This document shows positions 58,118-64,000 of a stretch of 64,000 nucleotides of DNA, piece by piece. The stretch is taken from assembly GCA_035524595.1 (NCBI GenBank), contig DATKOP010000020.1:1-64000 (forward strand). Direction: 5' to 3'. Each line of letters opens with the position of its first letter. The first letter of the stretch is position 1. A model generated the notes under the pieces. It had not been told where the DNA came from. It made no database searches and saw nothing but the letters and a program-made list of their open reading frames with translations. Both the position numbers and the translations under genes were made by a program. This stretch comes from CAIKZZ01 sp035524595. GTDB lineage: Bacteria; Pseudomonadota; Gammaproteobacteria; Steroidobacterales; Steroidobacteraceae.

Positions 58118-58511
58118 CGACTTCGAGGATCGGGGCCACCACGGTCTCGAGCGCGCGGTCGATGTAGGGCTTTTCGATGAAGTCGAGGGCGCCGGCGCGC
58201 ATCGCGGTCACCGCGCCGCCGACGTCGGCGTCGGCGGACAGGAGGACGGTCGGTATCTCGAGGCCGCGCCGGCGCAGCTCCTCGATCAGCGCGACGCCGC
58301 CCATGTCCGGCAGCCGGTTGTCGGCGACCACGCACACCGGCAGCGTGCCGCCGAGCCCCGCCAGGAACTCGCGTGCGGTCGCATAGCTCGCGACCTCGGC
58401 GCCGAGCGCGCGCATCAGCGCGCCGACGCTCTGCCGCACGGCGGGATCGGCGTCGACGATGCACACCAGCGCCGCGTGGCGCAGGGGGATGTCGATCGGA
58501 CAGCTGGACAT
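58098..58511 (-). CDS. Stand-alone response-regulator receiver
   Basis: A 137-residue single receiver domain: ALVCIVDADPAVRQSVGALM with the acidic pocket (D, D), phosphoacceptor Asp in VVADNRLPDMGGV, TVLLSADADV for the Thr/Ser switch position and FIEKPY with the conserved Lys. It has no output domain. The sequence resembles FixJ receivers. It lies downstream of the fixJ-like gene on the same strand (110-bp gap) and overlaps the iron transporter gene, so it may be a phosphate sink or link FixL to iron control. ATG at 58511. Confidence 0.85.
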   Translation of the reverse strand: MSSCPIDIPLRHAALVCIVDADPAVRQSVGALMRALGAEVASYATAREFLAGLGGTLPVCVVADNRLPDMGGVALIEELRRRGLEIPTVLLSADADVGGAVTAMRAGALDFIEKPYIDRALETVVAPILEVDDQRSH

Positions 58512-58621
58512 AATGGGTGCGACCAAGCCTCGGGCGCCGGCCCGTGACGACGCGCGTCGCAAAGTATCGTCAGCCGCGCCGGGCGGTCGAATCCGTGATG
58601 TTACCTAGGGGTGCGGCGCAG

Positions 58622-59239
58622 TCAGGCGGCCCGGTTGGCCTCGATCACCATGCGCACCAGGTGCGCCAGCGACGATGCGCCCATCTTCTCCATGACCCGC
58701 GCCCGGTGGATTTCCACGGTCCGCTGGCTGACGTTGAGGTCGCCGGCGATGACCTTGTTGGCCTTGCCCTGCGTCACGAGGTCGAGCACCTCGCGCTCGC
58801 GCGGCGTCAGCTGCTGCATGCGCCGGCGGATCGCGTCGCGCTCCTTGAGCCCGGCGCGGTTGTCGCGATCCTTCTCGAGCGCCTGGTTGATGCGGTCGAT
58901 CAGGTCCTGGTCGCGGAACGGCTTCTGGATGAAGTCCACCGCGCCGTGCTGCATCGCCTCGACGGCCATCGGCACGTCGCCGTGGCCGGTGATGAACACG
59001 ATCGGCACGATCGCGTGGATCTCGTTCAGGCGCTGCTGCAGCTCGAGGCCGCTCATGCCGGGCATGCGGATGTCGAGCACGAGGCAGCCGGCGCGCTCGG
59101 CGTCGAAGCCGTCGAGGAACTCCTGCGCCGAGGCGAAGGTCTCGACCGGCAGGCCGACCGACTTCAGCAGGAGGCGCAGCGAGGTGCGCACGGCATCGTC
59201 GTCGTCGACGACGAACACGGTAGCGGGCTTTTCCTTCAT
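58622..59239 (-). CDS. fixJ: FixJ-type response regulator
   Basis: A 205-residue FixJ/NarL-type regulator. Receiver: VFVVDDDDAVRTSLRLLL, Asp56 in CLVLDIRMPGMSGLEL, FITGHGDVPMAVEAM and FIQKPFRDQDL, all close to rhizobial FixJ. C-terminal LuxR helix-turn-helix: LTPREREVLDLVTQGKANKV and VSQRTVEIHRARVMEKM. The ATG lies 3 bases after the fixL-like stop, so kinase and regulator are co-translated. In known systems FixJ activates fixK and cbb3 oxidase genes when O2 is low. Confidence 0.92.
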   Translation of the reverse strand: MKEKPATVFVVDDDDAVRTSLRLLLKSVGLPVETFASAQEFLDGFDAERAGCLVLDIRMPGMSGLELQQRLNEIHAIVPIVFITGHGDVPMAVEAMQHGAVDFIQKPFRDQDLIDRINQALEKDRDNRAGLKERDAIRRRMQQLTPREREVLDLVTQGKANKVIAGDLNVSQRTVEIHRARVMEKMGASSLAHLVRMVIEANRAA

Positions 59240-59242
59240 CTA

Positions 59243-61210
59243 TCAGCCTCCAGGCAGCGGGGGAAGGGTGAAGAAGAACGTCGTGCCCCCCCCGGGCGTC
59301 GGTCGGTGCCCCAGTTTGCCGCGATGCGCGCGAATAATCGAGCGCGAGATCGCGAGGCCAAGGCCGGTACCGGCCGCCTTGGTCGTGAAGAACGGGTTGA
59401 ACAGCTGGTCGGCGACCGCCGCGGAAATGCCGCCGGCGCGGTCGATGACCGCGACCTCGACGCCATCGGCGGCGGCCGAAGTCTCGACCCGGATCTCGCG
59501 CGGCGCCGCCGGCGCCTCGAGCGTCGCGTCGATCGCGTTGCGGACCAGGTTCAGCAGCACCTGCTGGATCTGCACCGGGTCGGCCGACACGGCCGGCAGC
59601 GTGGGCGCGAGCGTGATGATCAGCCGGACGTCGTTGACGCGCGCGTCGGGGTCGGCGAGCACGCGCAGCTCCTCGATCAGCTGGTTGAGGTCGAGCGTCT
59701 CGGTGTGCGTCGCGCGGTTCTTGACGAAGGTGCGCAGCCGGCGGATCACCTCGCCGGCGCGCAGCGCCTGGTTGGTGATCTGCACCAGCGGCTCGCGCAG
59801 CTCCGCCGGCTCGAGGCCGGCGATGCCGTCGATCATGCGCACCGCCGCCTGCGCGTAGGTCGCGATCGCGGTCAGCGGCTGGTTGATCTCGTGCGACAGC
59901 CCGGTGGCCATCTCGCCCATGGTCGCCAGCCGGCCGACGTGCGTCAGGCGCTCCTGGCCCTGGCGCAGCTCCTCCTCGGCGAGCTTGCGGTCGGTGATGT
60001 CGTGCAGCGTGCCGGTGACGACGATCGACTCGCCGTCGGCGCTCGGCTCGAAGCGCGCGCGCGAGTGCACGTCGCGCGAGGTGCCGTCCGGCCGGACGAT
60101 CCGGTACTCGAGGTCGAAGGTGCCGCTCTCGTTGAAGGCCCGCTGCAGCTCGCGCTGCACCCGCTCGCGGTCGTCCGGATGGACGCAGGTGGCGACGAAC
60201 GAATCGATCGGCACCGGCCCGTCGGCCCGGTCGAGGCCCAGGATCTCGAAGGTCTGCTCGGACCAGTAGGCGGGGCCGGCCGGCACGTACACCTCGTAGT
60301 TGCCGAGCTTGGCGATCGACTGCGCCGAGCGCAGCAGCGACTCGCTGCGCTGCAGCGCCTCCTCGGCGCCGCGGCGCTCGGTGACGTCCTCGCCGGAGCT
60401 GAGCACGCCGCTCGGGCGGCCGCGCTCGTCGCGGATCAGCGTCGCGCGCCACATGATCAGCTTGAGGGAGCCGTCGCGCGTCACGACGGTCGCCTCGGCG
60501 ACGTCCGGCAGCTCGCGCATGCCGTCGAGGAACTCGCGGAAAGCGGTGCGGGCGGCCTCGCGGCGCGGCTCCGGCACGCACTGCTCGAACCAGTCACGGC
60601 CGACGAGCTCGCCTTCGGTGTAGCCGAGGATCTCGCAGCCCTTGCTGTTGATGCGCGCGATCCGGCCGTCGTCGTCGACCGCGAGCAGCATCACCTGCGC
60701 GAGCTCGAAGTAGCTCTGCGCGCGGTCGCGCTCGCGCCGGAGCGCGTCCAGCGCGGCCTTGCGGGCGGTGATGTCGTGGATGAAGCCGATGAAGCGCGGC
60801 GGCCGGGCCTCCGGCACCTCGCCGACCGAGAGCGAGGCCGGGAACACGCTGCCGTCGCGGCGCTGCGCCGTGACCTCGCGACCGATGCCGATGATGCGCG
60901 CCTGGCCGGTGCGCAGGTAGGCCTGCAGGTAGCCGTCGTGTGCCGAGCGGTACGGCTCCGGCATCAGCGCGCTGACGCTCTGGCCGATGATCTCGCTGGC
61001 GCGGTAGCCGAACAGCCGCTCGGCGGCGCGGTTGAAGGCGTCGATCCTGCCCTCGTGATCGATGACGACGACCGCGTCGACGGCGGCGTCGAGCATCGCG
61101 CGCAGCCTGTGCTCGATGCGGGCGGCGTCGGGCGGGGCGGGGACTTCGTTCTTGTGCAAGGGCGCGGATTCGTTCCGATGCTCGGCCGGTGCGGTGTGCG
61201 CGGCGGGCAC
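59243..61210 (-). CDS. fixL: FixL-like haem-PAS oxygen-sensing histidine kinase
   Basis: A soluble kinase of 655 residues with three PAS domains and no membrane span. The first PAS (about 35-155) is the FixL haem type: MPEPYRSAHDGYLQAY puts His91 at the haem-ligand position (His200 in Bradyrhizobium FixL) and IIGIGR puts Arg111 at the distal O2-gating position (Arg220). Two more PAS domains follow (about 160-285 and 300-415). HisKA has His440 (LSHEINQPLTAI), N-box NLVRNAIDAT, G-boxes DRAGGI (first Gly replaced by Ala) and GTGLGLAIS. Start uncertain: GTG 61210, or TTG 61159. Confidence 0.9.
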   Translation of the reverse strand: MPAAHTAPAEHRNESAPLHKNEVPAPPDAARIEHRLRAMLDAAVDAVVVIDHEGRIDAFNRAAERLFGYRASEIIGQSVSALMPEPYRSAHDGYLQAYLRTGQARIIGIGREVTAQRRDGSVFPASLSVGEVPEARPPRFIGFIHDITARKAALDALRRERDRAQSYFELAQVMLLAVDDDGRIARINSKGCEILGYTEGELVGRDWFEQCVPEPRREAARTAFREFLDGMRELPDVAEATVVTRDGSLKLIMWRATLIRDERGRPSGVLSSGEDVTERRGAEEALQRSESLLRSAQSIAKLGNYEVYVPAGPAYWSEQTFEILGLDRADGPVPIDSFVATCVHPDDRERVQRELQRAFNESGTFDLEYRIVRPDGTSRDVHSRARFEPSADGESIVVTGTLHDITDRKLAEEELRQGQERLTHVGRLATMGEMATGLSHEINQPLTAIATYAQAAVRMIDGIAGLEPAELREPLVQITNQALRAGEVIRRLRTFVKNRATHTETLDLNQLIEELRVLADPDARVNDVRLIITLAPTLPAVSADPVQIQQVLLNLVRNAIDATLEAPAAPREIRVETSAAADGVEVAVIDRAGGISAAVADQLFNPFFTTKAAGTGLGLAISRSIIRAHRGKLGHRPTPGGGTTFFFTLPPLPGG

Positions 61211-61237
61211 GCCCGGCGCGGCGTACGGCGGGCGCGG

Positions 61238-61573
61238 TCAGTAGTCGTCGCGGTCGCGGTAGTCGTCGTCCGCGTCGTCGTCGTCCTCGTCCTCGTCCCA
61301 GTCGTCGTCCTCGTCCTCGTCCTCGTCCCACTCCTCCTCGTCCTCGTCGAAGTCCTCGTCCTCGTCGCCCGATCCGGACCAGCCCTCCGGCTCCTCGGTC
61401 GGCTCCAGGTCCATCTCGGCCCACGTGTCCAGGTCGATCTCCTCGATGTCGCCGTCCAGGTGCTGGATCTCGACGAGCTCCTGGTCCTCGTCGACGGACA
61501 GCACCTGGAAGGACTCGTCTTCCTCGAGATCCCGGTACCACTTCCCCGCGACTGGCTCGTACTCTCTGCCCAC
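61238..61573 (-). CDS. Highly acidic small protein, DUF6763-like
   Basis: A 111-residue protein. The first 60 residues form a small compact-looking domain (VAGKWYRDLEEDESFQVLSV, VEIQHLDGDIEEIDLDTWAE) followed by EEPEGWSGSG. This resembles the uncharacterised DUF6763 family of gammaproteobacteria, an assignment from memory. The last 45 residues are nearly all Asp/Glu, with Trp/Tyr/Phe at intervals. GTG start with GAGGG upstream. It stands between fixL and the tauE/safE-like gene. An acidic tail of this sort may bind metal ions or basic proteins; the function is unknown. Confidence 0.75.
   Translation of the reverse strand: MGREYEPVAGKWYRDLEEDESFQVLSVDEDQELVEIQHLDGDIEEIDLDTWAEMDLEPTEEPEGWSGSGDEDEDFDEDEEEWDEDEDEDDDWDEDEDDDDADDDYRDRDDY
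61252..61375. repeat. Degenerate GTC/CTC codon repeat of the acidic tail
   Basis: About 120 bp of tandem GTCGTCCTCGTCC-type triplets encode the poly-Asp/Glu tail of the minus-strand acidic protein. The regular triplets make it prone to length change by slippage. Confidence 0.8.
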
Positions 61574-61661
61574 TACAGCGGCCCTCGACGAAAACGGCGG
61601 AAAAGACCGGTCGATGTGCCGCGCGCACTATGCCGCAGGCGCAGGCCGGCCCGCGACGAGT

Positions 61662-62435
61662 TTAGGGGTTCGGATTCGCTGAGGCAATCAGCCGGCCGGC
61701 GGCGGGCGCCGCGGTCGCGGCGTGCGCGGCATGGTGTGCGTGCTCGTGCGTCATGCCCGGCGGGTGCCACAGGGCCGCGGCCAGCGTCCAGAGCGCGGCC
61801 ACGAGCACGAGCCCGCCGCCCAGCCGGCGCAGCGCCGGCCGCCGCAGCCGCGCGGCGAGCGTCGCGCCGCCGAGCGTCAGGCCGAGCAGGGCCGGCAGCG
61901 TGCCGGCGCCGAACGCCAGCATCGTCGCCGCGCCCGCGGCGGCGCTGCCGCTCGCCGCGGCGACCAGCAGCACCGAGTAGACCAGCCCGCACGGCATGAA
62001 GCCCCACAGCAGGCCGACGGCCGCCGGCCGCAGCGGCGCCGGCAGCCGCACCGCGCGGCCGAACGCCGGCCGCAGCCGCGCCCAGAACGCCTGGCCGATG
62101 CGCTCGGCGCCGAGCAGGTCGCGCCCGGTCAGGAGCCGCAGCGCGAGCGCGCCGAGCACGAGCGCCGCGAACACGCGCGCCGCGAGCGCCACCAGCGGCA
62201 GCGGCGCCGGTGCCGCGAGGCCGCCGAGCACGGCCGCGAGCAGTGCGCCGACGAGCGCGTAGCTCGCGAGGCGCGCGGCGTTGAAGGCGAGCGCGGCGCC
62301 GAGCGGCAGTCCCGCGCCGCGCGGGAAGGTCGCGCCGACCGCGGCCGCGATGCCGCCGCACATCGCCGCGCAGTGGGCGCTGCCGGCGAGCCCGGCCGCG
62401 AGCGCCGCACCCATCGACAGCGCGACCGCGCTCAC
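61662..62435 (-). CDS. TauE/SafE-family (UreH-like) membrane protein of the cco cluster
   Basis: A 257-residue membrane protein with about six to seven spans. Characteristic motifs: GLAGSAHCAAMCGGIAAAVG in the first loop and GLLWGFMPCGLVYSVLLVAA in the middle, both with conserved cysteines, as in the UreH-like/sulfite exporter family members encoded just after ccoS in many proteobacteria. A His-rich stretch MTHEHAHHAAHAA near the C-terminus could bind copper. Probably helps cbb3 oxidase metal supply, by neighbourhood. GTG start overlaps the ccoS stop by 4 bases. Confidence 0.85.
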   Translation of the reverse strand: MSAVALSMGAALAAGLAGSAHCAAMCGGIAAAVGATFPRGAGLPLGAALAFNAARLASYALVGALLAAVLGGLAAPAPLPLVALAARVFAALVLGALALRLLTGRDLLGAERIGQAFWARLRPAFGRAVRLPAPLRPAAVGLLWGFMPCGLVYSVLLVAAASGSAAAGAATMLAFGAGTLPALLGLTLGGATLAARLRRPALRRLGGGLVLVAALWTLAAALWHPPGMTHEHAHHAAHAATAAPAAGRLIASANPNP

Positions 62436-62599
62436 CGGCGCGCCTCGTCCGGCCCGGCCGCCGGGTCGTCGGCGAGCACCGCCCAGCCGGGCGATTCGAG
62501 GTCGTCGAACTGGCCGTCGCCGACCGCCCAGAAGAACGCCCAGAGCGCGAGCCCGACCAGCACCAGCCCGAGCGGGATCAGGATGAAGATGATCGTCAC
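62432..62599 (-). CDS. ccoS: CcoS cbb3 oxidase maturation protein
   Basis: A 55-residue single-span membrane protein with IFILIPLGLVLVGLALWAFF and then WAVGDGQFDDLESPGW, the CcoS hallmark (W-x-x-x-x-GQFDD). CcoS is required for insertion of cofactors into cbb3-type cytochrome oxidase. GTG start at 62599 overlaps the ccoI stop by 4 bases, the standard ccoI-ccoS order. Confidence 0.93.
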   Translation of the reverse strand: MTIIFILIPLGLVLVGLALWAFFWAVGDGQFDDLESPGWAVLADDPAAGPDEARR

Positions 62600-64000
62600 G
62601 TCGCCGCCACCGGGCGCGCCAGCGCCCGCCGCGCGCCGCCGGGCCGCGCCGGCCGCGGCCGGCGCGCGAGCCTGAGCGCGTTCAGCACCACGAGCAGCGA
62701 GCTCGCCGACATGCCCACCGCCGCCAGCCACGGCGGCACCCAGCCGAGCGCCGCGACCGGCAGCGCGACCAGGTTGTAGCCGGCCGACCAGACGAGGTTC
62801 TGGCGGATGATCGCGGTGGTGCGCCGCGCGGTGCGCACCGCGAGCGGCAGCGTGCCAAGCTCGCCGCGCAGCGCCACGAGGTCGGCGCTCGCCTGCGCGA
62901 GTGCCGAGCCGGTGCCGAGCGCGAGCGACACCGGGGCCGCGCGCAGCGTCGGCGCGTCGTTGACGCCGTCGCCGACCGCGAGCACGCGGGCGCCGCCGGC
63001 GCGCAGCCGCGCGAGCAGCGCGAGCTTGTCGGCCGGCAACAGCCGCGCCTGCCAGCGCCGGATGCCGAGCGCGCCGGCCGCGGCGCCGACCGCGGCGGCC
63101 TGGTCGCCGCTCGCGATGCGCGGCTCGAGGCCGAGCGACTCGAGCTCGCGCACGACCTCGGCGGCGCCCGGCCTGAGCGCGTCGCCGAACTCGAGCGCGG
63201 CGAGCCAGCCGGCGGCGCTGCCGAGGTGCACGCCGGCCTCGGCGACCCCGGCCGGCCGCGGTCCGGCGAGCTCGGCGACGAACTCGGCGGTGCCGATCCG
63301 GTAGCGGACCGCGGCCACGGAGCCCTCGACGCCGCGGCCGGGGAACACCGCGGCGTCCTCGGCCGGCGCCGCGGCGATGGCGTCGAAGGCCTGCGCGAGC
63401 GGGTGCGCCGAGCCGCGCTCGAGCGCCGCCGCGATCGCCAGCGCCTGCTCGCGGCCGAGGCCGCGGACGCTGACCTGCTCGAGGCGCGGCCGGCCGAGGC
63501 TCAGCGTGCCGGTCTTGTCGAACAGCACCGTGTCGGCGCGGGCCAGCTCCTCGAGCGCGTCCGGCCGGGTCACGAGCAGGCCGGCGCGCGCCAGCGTCGC
63601 GGTCGCGGCGGTGATCGCGGTCGGCGTCGCGAGCGACAGCGCGCACGGGCAGGTGACGACCAGCACCGCCAGCGTCGCCTCGAAGGCGCGCGCCGGGTCG
63701 ACCACGAGCCAGAGTGCGGCGACGAGCGCCGCGCCGATCAGCACGCGGCTGACGAACCAGGCGGCGGCGCGGTCGGCGAGCCGCGCGATGCGCGGTCGCT
63801 CGGTCTGCGCGCGCTCCAAGAGCCGCACGATGCCGGCCAGCACGGTCGACTGGCCGACCGCCGCGATCTCGACGGTCACCGGTGAGGCGCAGTTGAGCGC
63901 GCCGGCGATCACGCGCGCGCCCTCGGCCTTCGCCACCGGCTGCGACTCGCCGGTCAAGAGCGCCTCGTCCGCCTCGGTGGCGCCGGCGACGACCCGGCCG
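62596..64000 (-). CDS. ccoI: CcoI/FixI copper-transporting P-type ATPase (5' part outside window)
   Basis: The reading frame is open to the window edge, leaving 467 C-terminal residues; the N-terminal metal-binding domain is missing. Visible motifs: TEADEALLTGESQPV (phosphatase/A domain), VTCPCALSLATPTA with the Cu-binding CPC, DKTGTL (phosphorylated Asp), AVGDGVNDAPTL, and HP in GSAHPLAQ. CcoI exports copper to the periplasm for the cbb3 oxidase. It is coupled to ccoS and the tauE/safE-like gene; ccoNOPG should lie to the right of the window. Confidence 0.95.
   Translation of the reverse strand, partial: GRVVAGATEADEALLTGESQPVAKAEGARVIAGALNCASPVTVEIAAVGQSTVLAGIVRLLERAQTERPRIARLADRAAAWFVSRVLIGAALVAALWLVVDPARAFEATLAVLVVTCPCALSLATPTAITAATATLARAGLLVTRPDALEELARADTVLFDKTGTLSLGRPRLEQVSVRGLGREQALAIAAALERGSAHPLAQAFDAIAAAPAEDAAVFPGRGVEGSVAAVRYRIGTAEFVAELAGPRPAGVAEAGVHLGSAAGWLAALEFGDALRPGAAEVVRELESLGLEPRIASGDQAAAVGAAAGALGIRRWQARLLPADKLALLARLRAGGARVLAVGDGVNDAPTLRAAPVSLALGTGSALAQASADLVALRGELGTLPLAVRTARRTTAIIRQNLVWSAGYNLVALPVAALGWVPPWLAAVGMSASSLLVVLNALRLARRPRPARPGGARRALARPVAAT

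Noticed and set aside
61252..61375. A CRISPR-like or satellite repeat
   Set aside because: The repeat is in-frame codons for an acidic tail with no spacers.

Overview
The window is a very GC-rich, densely packed bacterial chromosome segment with about 52 protein genes and no rRNA, tRNA, CRISPR array or insertion sequence that I could see. Most coding is in short operons with 1-8 base overlaps, and GTG or TTG starts are common. The gene content points to a Gram-negative, aerobic or microaerobic proteobacterium: lipid A-modifying Arn enzymes, a TonB receptor, an ActP acetate symporter and cbb3-oxidase assembly genes. A UrcA-family protein and a DUF6763-like acidic protein favour Gammaproteobacteria of the Steroidobacterales/Xanthomonadales kind. 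That placement is an inference from gene content, not a phylogeny.

Region 1 (1-10504, + strand) is the maturation part of an uptake [NiFe]-hydrogenase operon: hoxO(partial)-hoxQ-hoxR-hoxT-hoxV-hypA-hypB-hypF-hypC-hypD-hypE-hypX. This is the gene order of the membrane-bound hydrogenase operon of Cupriavidus (Ralstonia) necator; the structural genes should lie just left of the window. HypX, which makes the active-site CO ligand in air, and the rubredoxin HoxR fit an O2-tolerant enzyme. A SlyD-like nickel-binding prolyl isomerase lies convergently after hypX (10515-11000).

Region 2 (11093-22997) is an acetate-use locus. After an RraA-family gene come a CrbS-type SLC5-histidine kinase, a convergent CrbR-type regulator, acs, and then divergently yjcH-actP, a cNMP/CBS/DUF294 protein and a DnaQ-like exonuclease. 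The acs-yjcH gap holds a perfect GGTCGTA-N10-TACGACC inverted repeat, a candidate regulator site.

Region 3 (22994-46429) covers envelope and housekeeping functions: PBP4 (dacB), an HtrA protease followed by two tandem secreted SUMF1-domain proteins, a serine hydrolase, a TonB receptor, an xdhC-GNAT-MATE group, a ferredoxin-NADP reductase, tesB, an AsmA-like DUF748 protein, GlcD-like oxidase, cyclopropane fatty acid synthase, photolyase and htpX. htpX has a sigma-32 promoter that matches consensus almost exactly.

Region 4 (46642-55295) holds a winged-helix gene and a minus-strand arn operon for L-Ara4N (arnT-B-C-A[formyltransferase]-A[decarboxylase]-D) with arnA split into two genes and no arnEF or ugd in the window. 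A beta-CASP metallo-beta-lactamase nuclease lies divergently.

Region 5 (55465-64000) has a UrcA-family protein, a CbpA-like DnaJ protein, an erythrin-VIT iron transporter coupled to a lone receiver, and a FixL/FixJ pair in which FixL keeps the haem-binding PAS histidine and distal arginine. Beyond an acidic protein lie tauE/safE-like, ccoS and a truncated ccoI. Oxygen sensing, cbb3 oxidase assembly, H2 oxidation and acetate scavenging together suggest a microaerophilic, nutritionally flexible organism.
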